Shown: positions 35,811 to 44,974 of the stretch, one piece after another
Layout: each line of letters starts with the position of its first letter
Numbering within the stretch: position 1 is the first letter of the stretch
Assembly (NCBI GenBank): GCA_003268905.1
Contig: QLTU01000005.1
Location: 1-64,000, forward strand
DNA from: Acidovorax defluvii
GTDB lineage: Bacteria > Pseudomonadota > Gammaproteobacteria > Burkholderiales > Burkholderiaceae_C
DNA: 64,000 nucleotides
Reading direction: 5' to 3'
Program-made: the position numbers and the translations under genes
The notes under the pieces: generated by a model
What the model was told of the DNA's origin: nothing
Database searches by the model: none
Seen by the model: only the letters and a program-made list of their open reading frames with translations

Positions 35811-36473
35811 TTGCGCATACTGCTGATTGAAGACGATGCCCCGCTGGCAGGGGCGCTGATGGCCTTCCTGAACGCCCGCGGCTTCGTGTGCGAATGCGCT
35901 GGCAGCCTGGCCAGTGCTCGTGCCCTGCTGCCCGCGGCGCACTGGGCGGCCGTGCTGCTCGACTGGCAACTGCCAGACGGCGAAGGTCTGGCGCTGCTGC
36001 CGCTGCTTCGCCGCACCTTGCCCGACAGCGCGGTGATCATGCTCACCGCCCGCGACCAGATAACCGACCGCATCCGGGGGCTCGACGCCGGAGCGGACGA
36101 CTATCTGGTCAAGCCCTACGACCCCGACGAACTGCTGGCACGGCTGCGCGCCGTCGAACGCCGGCGCAGCGGGGTGGGCAGCGCCACGCTGCAGCTACAG
36201 GGGCTGTCGATCGACCTTGCCCGCATGGTGGTCACCCTCGACGGCCAACCGGTGGAAATCACGGCCAAGGAATGGGCCCTGTTGCGCGTGATGGCCCTGC
36301 GGCCCGACCGCATCCACACCCGCGAGAGCCTGCAGGACGCGCTGTACGGCCTGGATGCCGACGCCAGCAGCAACACGCTCGAGGTCTTCATCAGCAACCT
36401 GCGCCGCAAGATCGGGCGCGACCGCATCCAGACGCTGCGCGGTCTGGGCTACAAGCTCAACACCAGCGCCTGA
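35811..36473 (+). CDS. OmpR/PhoB-family response regulator
   Basis: A 220-aa transcription regulator. The receiver domain has acidic residues Glu 7/Asp 8/Asp 9, phosphoacceptor Asp 51 (LLDWQLPDG), the MLTARD switch and Lys 101 (LVKPYDPDEL). The C-terminal winged helix (about 125-218) ends SNLRRKIGRDRIQTLRGLGYKL. It starts from TTG with GGGAGA upstream; longer frames would extend into the mutL tail. Five bases separate it from the kinase gene, and a metal efflux operon follows, so it probably controls that operon (compare CusR/CzcR). Confidence 0.9.
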   Translation: MRILLIEDDAPLAGALMAFLNARGFVCECAGSLASARALLPAAHWAAVLLDWQLPDGEGLALLPLLRRTLPDSAVIMLTARDQITDRIRGLDAGADDYLVKPYDPDELLARLRAVERRRSGVGSATLQLQGLSIDLARMVVTLDGQPVEITAKEWALLRVMALRPDRIHTRESLQDALYGLDADASSNTLEVFISNLRRKIGRDRIQTLRGLGYKLNTSA

Positions 36474-36478
36474 CCTCC

Positions 36479-37864
36479 ATGGCAGCGGCCCGCCCCCACC
36501 ACAGCCTCTCTCGCGCGCTCACGCGGGCACTGCTGCCATGGATCGCCATGCTGTGGGTGACCGCCGCCGGCGCCGTGGGCTGGTACCTGCAGCACGAGCT
36601 GAGCGAACAGCTCGACGCCGGCCTGGTGGAAAGCGCCGAGCGCCTGCTGGACCTGGCCGCGCACGACGCGCGCAACCACCGCAACCCCTCGGAACGCGAC
36701 GGCACGCTCTACCGCCTTGAGGTCCCGCACAGCAACCTGAGCGGTGCCCACCACGACGTGCTCATGTACCAGGTGGTCAACGGCCACAACGAGCTGCTGC
36801 TGCGCTCGGCGGACGCGCCGCTCACCCCTCTGGCCGTGCCGCTGAGCACGGGTTTCTTCGACACGCCCGTGCTGCGCACCTACACGCTCGCCCATCCTTC
36901 GCTGCCGATGTTCATCCATGTGGGCGACCCGTTGGCACACCGTAGCGCCGCACGCACCCAGGTCCTGCTCGGGCTGCTGGTGCCGCTGCTGGTCATCCTG
37001 CCCCTGCTGGGGCTGCTGATCCGCGCCGTCACGCAGCGCGCGCTGGCGCCCGCAGGCACGCTGGCGGCCGAGTTGCAGCTGCGCGACGGCAACCACCTGG
37101 CCGCCTTGCCCGGCCAGGGCCTGCCCGACGAGCTGCAGACCATTGTGGACAGCGCCAACCACCTGCTCGCCCGCCTGTCCTACGCGCTCGATACCGAGCG
37201 CGCCCTGGCCGCCAATGCCGCTCACGAATTGCGCACCCCGCTGGCCGCCGTGCGCCTGAACCTGCAGACCGCCCTGGTGCACGTACCCACGGGGGCGGCC
37301 TACACCGACATCCAGGGCGCACTGCAGTCGCTCGACCGCCTCAGCCGCCGCTGCGAGAAGCTGCTGCAGCTTTCGCGCGCAGGCTCGGGGGCAGCACTGG
37401 CGCAGGACCGCGTCAACCTCGCACAGGTCGCCGCCGCCGTGGCACAGGAGTTCTGGGCAGACGCGGCCCTGCTGCAGCGCCTGCAGCTCGTGCTGCCCGA
37501 AGACGACGACGTGTGGGTGCGCGGCGACTTCGACGCCCTCGCCATCGCCCTGCGCAACCTGGTGGAGAACGCCGTGCGCTACGCGCCCCAGGGCCCCATC
37601 GTGCTGGAGGTGGCGCTACCGGCCACCTGCAGCGTGCGCGACAGCGGGCCAGGCCTCACCACAGAGCAGCTCGGGCTGTTGCAGCAGCGCCATTACCGCG
37701 AAGGGCACACTGCCAGCGCGCTGTACACGCCTGGTTATGGCCTGGGGCTGTCCATCGTGACCACCATCGTGGCGCGCCAGGGCGGCACCTGCACACTGCA
37801 CTCGCCCCCACCCGGTCATGGCACGGGACTGCAAGTGGATTTGCACCTGCGCGCCGACCGCTGA
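36479..37864 (+). CDS. Sensor histidine kinase
   Basis: A 461-aa membrane kinase. Two membrane helices (about 18-36 and 162-182) flank a periplasmic sensor region of about 125 residues rich in His (PHSNLSGAHHDVLMY), possibly metal-sensing. A HAMP-like linker, the H-box AAHELRTPLAAV (His 249), N-box LRNLVENAVRYAP, G1 VRDSGPGL and G2 GYGLGLSIV complete it. It pairs with the upstream response regulator and lies 137 bp before the efflux operon. Confidence 0.9.
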   Translation: MAAARPHHSLSRALTRALLPWIAMLWVTAAGAVGWYLQHELSEQLDAGLVESAERLLDLAAHDARNHRNPSERDGTLYRLEVPHSNLSGAHHDVLMYQVVNGHNELLLRSADAPLTPLAVPLSTGFFDTPVLRTYTLAHPSLPMFIHVGDPLAHRSAARTQVLLGLLVPLLVILPLLGLLIRAVTQRALAPAGTLAAELQLRDGNHLAALPGQGLPDELQTIVDSANHLLARLSYALDTERALAANAAHELRTPLAAVRLNLQTALVHVPTGAAYTDIQGALQSLDRLSRRCEKLLQLSRAGSGAALAQDRVNLAQVAAAVAQEFWADAALLQRLQLVLPEDDDVWVRGDFDALAIALRNLVENAVRYAPQGPIVLEVALPATCSVRDSGPGLTTEQLGLLQQRHYREGHTASALYTPGYGLGLSIVTTIVARQGGTCTLHSPPPGHGTGLQVDLHLRADR

Positions 37865-38001
37865 CCGCCGGGAACGCCCTTCTCCATTCCGAAGGTGGAC
37901 AGACGGCCAGGCGGCTGACGGCAGGAGTTCATGCTCCCTTCAGGTAGGCACGGTATCGTTCATCCGAACTCGCTGCCCCAGCGACGAAAGGTTGACATCC
38001 C

Positions 38002-39168
38002 ATGCCCCTGCACTCCCGCTCACACGCGCCCACACGCCCCATTTTTCGCAACCCACTCAGCGCAGCCATTTTGTGCTTTTGCGCCTCTCTGAGCGTGGCG
38101 GCAGGCCCTGCGGCCAGCCCCTCGGCCCCTGCCAGCCACCCGGCGATCGCCTGGACCGCCGCACAGGCTCAAGCGGCTGGCGTGGCCACGCAGGTGGTGG
38201 GCAGCAGTGGCGCGGGTGCCGCTGCCGGCCTGGTGCTGCAAGGCACCGTGGAACTGCCCCCGCAGGCCACAGAGCTGCTCAGCACCCCCGTGGCCGGCGT
38301 GGTGCAGCAGGTGCTGGTGGGCGCTGGCCAGAAGGTCAGGGCCGGCGAAGCCGTGGCCCGCCTGTTGAGCCCCGAGCTGGTGGCATGGCAGCGCGATCTG
38401 CTCCAGGCCCAGGCCCAGGCGCGGCTGGCGGCCAGCAAGCTCGAACGCGACGAAAAACTGCACGCTGAGGGCATCATTGCCGGGTTGCGTGTACAGGAAA
38501 GCCGCACCCAGAACGAACTGGCCCAACTGGCTCTGCGCGAGCGCCGTCAGGCCCTGCAAATGGCTGGCGCCAGCACCACCAGCACCACGCTGCAGCCGGG
38601 CCTGACCCTGCGTGCCAGTGCGGCGGGCACGGTGCTGGAAGTCACCGCCACCCCCGGCCAGCGCCTGGATGCCGGGATGCCCGTGGCCAAGGTGGCGCGC
38701 GGCGGCCAATGGTCCATTGCCCTGCAGGCCACACCCGATCAGGCCCACAACCTGCGCACGGGCGACCTTCTTGCCGTGCAGGGCTGCAAGGCACCCGCAC
38801 GCCTGGTCGCCATCGTGCCGCAGGTGAGCGCGGGCAACCAGGCCGTGCAGATGCGGGCCGACTTCACCGCGGCCGAAGACTGCCTGCGCGCCAATCAGTT
38901 CGTGCAGGTCACCGTGGCCGGGCGCACCGACACCCAGGCGGCAGGCAACCTCAGCCTGCCGGCCCAAGCCGTGGTACGCCACGAGGGGAAGGCCTATGTG
39001 TTCGTGCAAACCCCCCAGGGGTTTGTGCCCACGGCGGTGGTGCTGGGCACCGAGGGGGCGGGCCAGACGCTGGTGCGCTCGGGCGTGAAGGCGGGTGACG
39101 TGGTCGCCGTGCAAGGCCTGGCCGCGCTCAAGGGAGCGTGGCAGGGCATGGGCGGCGGAGCCCAATGA
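38002..39168 (+). CDS. RND efflux periplasmic adaptor (CusB/CzcB-like)
   Basis: A 388-aa membrane-fusion protein. After a signal peptide (hydrophobic about 19-36) it has a barrel-sandwich/lipoyl half (TPVAGVVQQVLVGAGQKVRAGEAVARLLSPEL), an alpha hairpin (about 125-185), the second lipoyl half (LRASAAGTVLEVTATPGQRLDAG) and a beta-barrel with membrane-proximal domain. The His-rich N-terminal metal-binding domain of classic CzcB is absent. The stop overlaps the pump's ATGATG start. Confidence 0.88.
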   Translation: MPLHSRSHAPTRPIFRNPLSAAILCFCASLSVAAGPAASPSAPASHPAIAWTAAQAQAAGVATQVVGSSGAGAAAGLVLQGTVELPPQATELLSTPVAGVVQQVLVGAGQKVRAGEAVARLLSPELVAWQRDLLQAQAQARLAASKLERDEKLHAEGIIAGLRVQESRTQNELAQLALRERRQALQMAGASTTSTTLQPGLTLRASAAGTVLEVTATPGQRLDAGMPVAKVARGGQWSIALQATPDQAHNLRTGDLLAVQGCKAPARLVAIVPQVSAGNQAVQMRADFTAAEDCLRANQFVQVTVAGRTDTQAAGNLSLPAQAVVRHEGKAYVFVQTPQGFVPTAVVLGTEGAGQTLVRSGVKAGDVVAVQGLAALKGAWQGMGGGAQ

Positions 39169-42100
39169 TGCTGTCACGCCTGATTGCCTTTTCACTCTCG
39201 CAACGCCTGCTGATGGGCATCCTGTCGCTGGCGCTGCTGGCCGCCGGTGTCATGGCCTTGCGCAACCTGCCAATCGACGCGTTTCCCGACGTATCGACCA
39301 CCCAGGTCAAGATCATCCTCAAGGCCCCCGGCATGACTCCCGCCGAGGTCGAGGCACGCATCGTGGCCCCCATCGAGCAAGAACTGCTGGGCATCCCCCA
39401 CCAGGTCATGCTGCGCTCGCAAAGCAAATACGCCATCGCCGACATCACGCTCGACTTCGCCGACGGCACCGATATCTACTGGGCCCGCCAGCAGGTGAGC
39501 GAACGCCTGTCGGGCGTGATGGGCGACCTGCCCGCAGGTCTGGCGGGTGGATTGGCACCCATCACCACGCCGCTGGGCGAAATGTTCATGTTCACGGTCG
39601 ATGGCAATGCCAGCCTGGCCGAGCGGCGCAAGCTGCTCGATACCGTGATCCGCCCGCGCCTGCGCGGCATTCCGGGCGTGGCCGATGTGAACACCCTGGG
39701 CGGCGTGGTGCAGACGTTTGAGGTGGTACCCGATGTGGCGGCGCTGGCAGCGCGCCGGGTGTCGCTGCAGCAGCTGCAGGACGCCCTCAGCGCCAACAAC
39801 CGTAACGACGGCGCAGGCCGCCTGTCCAGTGGCGAAGAATCCCTGCTGGTGCGCAGCGATGGCAGCATCCGCAGCCTGGACGATGTGCGCGCCATTGCGG
39901 TGATCCAGCGCAACGGCGAAGCGGTGCGCGTGGGTGATGTGGCCACGGTGCAACTGGGCGCGCTGACGCGTTATGGCAGCGTTACCCAGGACGGCAAGGG
40001 CGAGGCCGTGGAGGGACTGGTGCTGGGCCTGCGCGGCGCCAACGCGCAAAAACTGGTGCGCGATGTCAAGGCCAAGATCGCCGAACTGGAACCCACCCTG
40101 CCCCCGGGCGTAAAGATCGTGCCGTTTTACGACCGGGGCAACCTGGTCGAACGCGCCGTCTCTACGGTCACCAAGGCCCTGGGCGAAGCGATTGTGCTGG
40201 TGCTGGTGCTGCTGCTGCTGTTTCTGGGCAACCTGCGCGCGGCGCTGGTGGTGGCCCTGATCCTGCCCTTGTCGGCCCTGGCCACCTTCGTGCTGATGCA
40301 GCAATGGGGGCTGTCGGCCAACCTGATGTCGCTCGGCGGCCTGGCCATTGCCATCGGCATGCTGGTGGATGCAGCCGTGGTGGTGGTGGAGAACATCGAG
40401 GCACGGCAGGCCGAACCCGGCATTTCGCGCCTGCACAACCTTTACCGCGCAACGCAGGAAGTGGCCACGCCGGTGAGTGCGGGTGTAGTGGTGATCATGA
40501 TCGTGTTCCTGCCGCTGCTGACCCTGCAGGGGCTGGAGGGCAAGCTGTTTGGCCCGGTCGCGCTGACCATTGTGTTTGCGCTGGGCGCCTCGCTATTGCT
40601 GTCGTTCACCGTGATCCCGGTGCTGGCATCGGTGGCCCTGCGAACGGGTCACCATGCCGCACCCTGGCTGGTGCGCAAGCTCGAAGCGGGCTATGCCCCG
40701 CTGCTCGATGCCGCGCTGCGCCACTCCCGCGTGGTGGTGGTGGCCTCGGTCCTGGCACTTGCAGGCGCGCTGGCGCTGTTTCCGCTGATCGGCAAATCGT
40801 TCATGCCGTCGCTGGACGAAGGCGACATCATCATGCAGGTGGAAAAGCTCCCCTCCATTCACCTGGCGCAGTCGGTGGCCACCGATCTGGCACTGCAGCG
40901 GCGCATCTTGGAAGCGGTTCCTGAGGTCAAGAACATCGTTGCGCGGGTCGGTTCCGATGAACTCGGCCTCGACCCCATGGGGCTCAACGAAACAGACAGC
41001 TTTCTGGTGCTGCAGCCCCGCGAGCAATGGCGCTTCAAGACCAAGGAAGAACTCATCGACGCCATCCGGCAGGCTGGCGAGGCGATTCCGGGCGTGAACC
41101 TGAGCTTCACCCAGCCCATTGAAATGCGCACCTCGGAGATGCTGTCGGGCGTGCGAGGCGACCTGGCGGTCAAGATCTTTGGCCCCGACACCCAAGAGCT
41201 GGCGCGCCTGGCCGGTGAAATCGTCCAGACTCTGCAAGCGCTGCCGGGCAGCGAGGATGTGATCACCGCGCAAAACGGCGGCGTGCAGTACTACCGCATC
41301 GACATCGACCGCCAGGCGGCAGGACGCCTGGGCATGACGGTGGACCAGATCCAGAACGACCTGCGCGCCCTGGTCGAAGGACAGAAAGTGGGCGTGGTGA
41401 TGCAGCAGGCGCGCCGTGTGCCGCTGGTGTTGCGTGGCAGCGAGGACCTGCGCATCTCACCCCAGCAGTTTGCCCAGCTGCGCCTTCCGACGCCCGATGG
41501 ACAGGCCGTGGCGCTGAGCCAGCTGGCCCGGCTGGAGGTGACCGATGGCCCGGTCAAGATTGAGCGCGAGCAGTCGTCACGCATGTCGGTCGTGCGCGCC
41601 AATGTGCGGGGCCGGGATCTGGTGGGTTTCGTGGCCGATGCCCAGGCAGCCGTGGCCCAGAAGGTGCCCCTGCCTGCGGGCTACCGCATCACCTGGGGCG
41701 GCCAGTTCGAAAACCAGCAGCGCGCTGCTGCCCGCCTGGGGCTGGTGGTGCCCGTGGCACTGGCCCTGATTGTGGGCGTGCTGTTTGCCACACTGGGCAG
41801 CCTGCGCCAGGCCGTGCTGGTGTTTGCCAATATCCCGCTCGCTTTGGTGGGCGGCGTCGTGGCGCTGGTCATTTCGGGTGAATACCTGTCGGTGCCGGCA
41901 TCGGTGGGCTTCATTGCGCTGATGGGTATCGCCGTGCTCAACGGACTGGTGATGGTGACTTGCTTCAACCAGCTGTCGGCACGCGGCATGCCCATCCAGG
42001 AAGTAGTGCGCCAGGGCGCTCTGCGCCGCCTGCGCCCGGTGCTCATGACGGCCAGCATCACGGCCCTAGGGCTGATTCCGCTGCTGCTAGCCACCGGTCC

Positions 42101-42233
42101 GGGCTCGGAGATCCAGCGCCCGCTGGCGATTGTGGTGATTGGCGGGCTCGTCAGCTCCACACTGCTCACGCTGGTGCTGCTGCCCATTCTGTACCGCCGT
42201 TTCTCGGCCCCCCAACCCCAGCTGGCCTCATGA
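39165..42233 (+). CDS. Heavy-metal RND efflux pump (CusA/CzcA family)
   Basis: Proton-driven inner-membrane exporter of 1022 aa. The N-terminus is LSRLIAFSLSQRLLMG, with two large periplasmic loops and twelve membrane helices. NLPIDAFPDVSTTQVKI and GVADVNTLGG are typical of the HME-RND group. Transmembrane helix 4 reads LAIAIGMLVDAAVVVVEN: the first Asp of the divalent-cation motif (DFG..VDGAV..EN) is missing, as in CusA-type pumps for monovalent cations. A Met-bearing stretch (PIEMRTSEMLSG) lies in the second loop. The exact metal cannot be assigned. Confidence 0.9.
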   Translation: MMLSRLIAFSLSQRLLMGILSLALLAAGVMALRNLPIDAFPDVSTTQVKIILKAPGMTPAEVEARIVAPIEQELLGIPHQVMLRSQSKYAIADITLDFADGTDIYWARQQVSERLSGVMGDLPAGLAGGLAPITTPLGEMFMFTVDGNASLAERRKLLDTVIRPRLRGIPGVADVNTLGGVVQTFEVVPDVAALAARRVSLQQLQDALSANNRNDGAGRLSSGEESLLVRSDGSIRSLDDVRAIAVIQRNGEAVRVGDVATVQLGALTRYGSVTQDGKGEAVEGLVLGLRGANAQKLVRDVKAKIAELEPTLPPGVKIVPFYDRGNLVERAVSTVTKALGEAIVLVLVLLLLFLGNLRAALVVALILPLSALATFVLMQQWGLSANLMSLGGLAIAIGMLVDAAVVVVENIEARQAEPGISRLHNLYRATQEVATPVSAGVVVIMIVFLPLLTLQGLEGKLFGPVALTIVFALGASLLLSFTVIPVLASVALRTGHHAAPWLVRKLEAGYAPLLDAALRHSRVVVVASVLALAGALALFPLIGKSFMPSLDEGDIIMQVEKLPSIHLAQSVATDLALQRRILEAVPEVKNIVARVGSDELGLDPMGLNETDSFLVLQPREQWRFKTKEELIDAIRQAGEAIPGVNLSFTQPIEMRTSEMLSGVRGDLAVKIFGPDTQELARLAGEIVQTLQALPGSEDVITAQNGGVQYYRIDIDRQAAGRLGMTVDQIQNDLRALVEGQKVGVVMQQARRVPLVLRGSEDLRISPQQFAQLRLPTPDGQAVALSQLARLEVTDGPVKIEREQSSRMSVVRANVRGRDLVGFVADAQAAVAQKVPLPAGYRITWGGQFENQQRAAARLGLVVPVALALIVGVLFATLGSLRQAVLVFANIPLALVGGVVALVISGEYLSVPASVGFIALMGIAVLNGLVMVTCFNQLSARGMPIQEVVRQGALRRLRPVLMTASITALGLIPLLLATGPGSEIQRPLAIVVIGGLVSSTLLTLVLLPILYRRFSAPQPQLAS

Positions 42234-42586
42234 ATACGCCTACCCTCACTCCCACCCCGCCATCCCGCAGTACGCCCGATTGCCTGCTCACATTGGCCGT
42301 GCCCAAGGCCCTCGAAGAGGAGATCCTCGACGCACTCCTGTCGCTGCCCACACTGGCACCCGGTTTCACGGTCGTGCCCGGGCAAGGCATCGGCCGGCAT
42401 GTGGAGCTGGCATCGACCATGGAACAGGTGCAGGGCCGTGCCCGCCGCGTGTTGGTGCAAGTGGCCATGGAGCAGGCCCAGGTACAGCCCCTGATCGACA
42501 CCCTGCGGGCGGCATTGCCCAGCCCCCAGGTCGCCTACTGGGTGGTTCCGTTATTGACTTTTGGAAGATTTGGAGACCTGCCATGA
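42230..42586 (+). CDS. DUF3240 protein of the metal efflux operon
   Basis: A 118-aa small PII-like ferredoxin-fold protein of the DUF3240 family, found almost only beside czc/cus-type operons. It has DCLLTLAVPKALEEEILDALLS, HVELASTMEQVQGRARRV and a C-terminal YWVVPLLTFGRF. The role is unknown; a regulatory or metal-sensing partner of the pump is an inference. Both ends overlap neighbours by four bases (ATGA), so translation is coupled from pump to outer-membrane factor. Confidence 0.82.
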   Translation: MNTPTLTPTPPSRSTPDCLLTLAVPKALEEEILDALLSLPTLAPGFTVVPGQGIGRHVELASTMEQVQGRARRVLVQVAMEQAQVQPLIDTLRAALPSPQVAYWVVPLLTFGRFGDLP

Positions 42587-43911
42587 CGCGATTGCAACCT
42601 CGTTCCCCGCTCGCCATGCTGCGGCGCACCGCTGCGGCGGTGTGCCTGGCCTGGGCCGGCGCCGCAGGGCTGAGCGTGGCGATGGCCCAGACGCCTCCCG
42701 CGCTCACCCTGCCGCCCGTGCTGCCACCCGCAGAGACGGTGATGCAGGTGCTATCGCAACTGCCTCAGGTGCGCGTGGCCAGCGCGGGCGTTCCCCTGGC
42801 CCAGGCGCGAAACCAGCGCCTGGAAGCGGGGCCCCACGACTGGGTGGCCAAGGCGGGCACCAACCGGCGCACCGAACGCCAGGGCCCCAGTTTTTCCGAA
42901 GCCGATGTGGCCCTGGAGACTGGGCTACGCTGGCCCGCCAAGGCCGCCGCAGACCGGCAACTGGGCGCCACCGAAATCCAGTTGGGCGAGCTAGCCCTGG
43001 CCGACGCCTGGCACGAGGCCGCGCGCGGCCTGATGGCGGCATGGTTTGATGCTCTGCGCGACATGCGCACCGCCTCCGTACTTCAGGACCAGGCCCGGCT
43101 GGTCACCCAGCAAATGGCCAGTACCGAGCGGCGCGTGGCGGCTGGCGAGGCCGCCACACTGGAGCTGCTGGCAGCCCAGGCCGAAGCCGCCCGGATAGAC
43201 GCCCTGGCTGCACGGGCGCAAGGGCAACTGCAGGTGCGGCTGCAGACACTGGAGCGCCTGTACCCGGGCCTGTCAAAACCCGTGGACATGGCCCCCACCG
43301 GCAGCCCAGCCGGGACGACCACCTCGGCCGCCGCAGATTTCACGGCCGCCGAGTGGGCCTCCAAAATTCTGGACGACAACCACGAGCTGGAACTGGCACA
43401 GGCCAAAGCGCAACAGGCCCGCCAGCAGGCACAACGCACCGCGCTGGAACGGCATGGCGACCCCACCGTAGGCGTGCGGGCCAGCCGCGAGCGCGGCGGG
43501 CAGGAGCGCGTGCTGGGCGTTTACGTGTCGATCCCCCTGGGCAGCGCCGGGCGCAGGGCCGATGCACAGGCAGCACTGGCACAGGCCGAAATGGCCGAAC
43601 AGGAGCTGGCGCAAAAGCGGGTGCGCATAGAAGCCGAAGCCTGGCGCACCGCCAGTGAACTGGAGCAGACCCGCCACACTCGGGTGCAACTGCAACGCGC
43701 ACAGCGGCAAATCGAGCGCAGCGCCCAGCTGCAGGCACGCGCCTACACGCTGGGCGAGAGCCCGCTGGCGGATCTGCTGCTGGCACGGCGCAACGCACTC
43801 GAAGCCCAACTGGCCGCCGATTCGGCAGCGCTGGATGAAATGCAGTCCCATGCCCGGCTGCTGCTGGATTCGCACAGCCTCTGGAGGGCGCCCGGTGCCC
43901 ACGGACACTGA
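42583..43911 (+). CDS. TolC-family outer-membrane factor (CzcC/CusC-like)
   Basis: A 442-aa outer-membrane channel subunit with two OEP repeats of long alpha-helices (about 100-240 and 260-435; QAEAARIDALAARAQGQLQ, LAQAEMAEQELAQKRVRIE). A signal peptide ends near AMAQ. The order adaptor, pump, DUF3240, channel differs from classic czcCBA, where the channel comes first. An extended hairpin directly after the stop probably ends the operon. Confidence 0.87.
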   Translation: MTRLQPRSPLAMLRRTAAAVCLAWAGAAGLSVAMAQTPPALTLPPVLPPAETVMQVLSQLPQVRVASAGVPLAQARNQRLEAGPHDWVAKAGTNRRTERQGPSFSEADVALETGLRWPAKAAADRQLGATEIQLGELALADAWHEAARGLMAAWFDALRDMRTASVLQDQARLVTQQMASTERRVAAGEAATLELLAAQAEAARIDALAARAQGQLQVRLQTLERLYPGLSKPVDMAPTGSPAGTTTSAAADFTAAEWASKILDDNHELELAQAKAQQARQQAQRTALERHGDPTVGVRASRERGGQERVLGVYVSIPLGSAGRRADAQAALAQAEMAEQELAQKRVRIEAEAWRTASELEQTRHTRVQLQRAQRQIERSAQLQARAYTLGESPLADLLLARRNALEAQLAADSAALDEMQSHARLLLDSHSLWRAPGAHGH

Positions 43912-43950
43912 CATCGCCCGCATGCCATCGGCAAGCGGGCGACCATGTCA
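43909..43950 (+). terminator. Hairpin ending the metal efflux operon
   Basis: TGACATCGCCCGC pairs with GCGGGCG-ACC-ATGTCA around a loop of about 13 bases, starting at the stop codon. There is no T tract, so it may be a Rho-assisted or stabilising structure. Confidence 0.5.
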
Positions 43951-44019
43951 CAACCGCCCCGATGCTGACGGGCACCTGCGGCGAGTCAGGTGGACGTTAT
44001 TTTTGTGAACAAACCGCAG

Positions 44020-44073
44020 CAGGCGCTTTATTCATAAGCACTGAATGCTTTTATTTTCATAGCAATCCAGCGG
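44020..44073. repeat. Dispersed palindromic repeat, intergenic copy 4 (diverged)
   Basis: The minus strand reads GCTATGAAAATAAAAGC, then AGTGCTTATGAATAAAGCGC, following the consensus order with several mismatches. It lies between the efflux operon and the glycerophosphodiesterase remnant. Confidence 0.5.
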
Positions 44074-44118
44074 CGCACGGCTGCGCTCAGCCCTGCGGAC
44101 AATCGGACAACGACCTGA

Positions 44119-44744
44119 TCAACGGTTGCGTGCCGCGACGGCGTGGTCCGCAAAGTCGCTAAATACGCCATCCACGCCCAGCTGGTAGAACAGCTGGTAT
44201 TCGGCCTTGGGGTCACCCTTGAAATCCGATGCCAGGCGCTTGGCCTCGCTGCGGAAGGTGTAGGCATGCACGAACAGGCCGGCGGCGTGGGCGTTCTTCA
44301 CCACCTCTGTGGGCGCCATCATCACGCGGTCGCGTTCGTCGATCTTGCCGTCACCATTGAGGTCTTCCGGCTTGCCATCGTGGTTGGCGTCCACCTGCCT
44401 GGAAGGGATGAGATGTGGCTTCCATGGGCCTACGCCGTCGGCATAGGTCTTCACTTCCTTCAGCCCCGCGGGGGTGAGCAGGCTGGCAAAGGTGCGTGCA
44501 TCGCCCGCCACGGCCAAGTCATAAGACCGGTGACGTCTTCGTGGTGATGCCCTACCTGACCAGGATGGTCAGCCGCCTGTCTTCCAGCTTCAGGCCCAGA
44601 TTGACGTGGTGGGTGGCCGATCACCAACGGCCCGTCGCCGCTGAGCGTGGGGTCATTCGACTCACCGCTGCCGCTGCACGCCACCAGCGCGGCGGCCACT
44701 GGCGGCAGCAGAACGGCGGCATTTGCGGCTTGTTGTTGATGCAT
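44119..44744 (-). pseudogene. Decayed glycerophosphodiester phosphodiesterase (GlpQ-like)
   Basis: Three colinear remnants of a periplasmic glycerophosphodiesterase. Remnant 1 (44744-44613): lipoprotein signal with ALVACSGSG, then LSGDGPLVIGH, where RGASG should follow. Remnant 2, another frame (44608-44524): [18 protein letters not shown], an in-frame TAG, then GITTKTSPV. Remnant 3 (44523-44119): [20 protein letters not shown] through [14 protein letters not shown]. The gaps between them correspond to two large deletions that remove the catalytic Arg/His and metal-binding acidic residues. The C-terminal piece has a Ca-loop-like [19 protein letters not shown] insertion. Not functional. Confidence 0.82.
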
Positions 44745-44917
44745 GTCGTCCAGCCCTCTCGTAGGTTGTTGAAGCGGACCGCTGTGGTACGGCATGGAGA
44801 CAAACGCCTGACGTACACGCACCAAAATCGACCATCAGAACGCACCAAAAACTGGCAACACACGCAAGCAATGCCCCAACACCGTGCGCTGCCATGCATG
44901 AGCGCATGTGTTTTTGA

Positions 44918-44923
44918 CATAAT
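44918..44923 (+). promoter_or_regulatory. Possible -10 box CATAAT upstream of gdhA
   Basis: CATAAT lies about 50 bases before the gdhA ATG, just past the start of the divergent pseudogene. No clear -35 box is seen. Confidence 0.3.
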
Positions 44924-44974
44924 CCGATGCTGCAACGCCGCATTCTTCGTTTTTTGCACAGAAAGCCCTTTTCC

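Noticed and set aside
44119-44517. The C-terminal glycerophosphodiesterase fragment as a complete small gene
   Set aside because: It lacks the catalytic half and a ribosome binding site, and upstream remnants show it is part of a broken gene.
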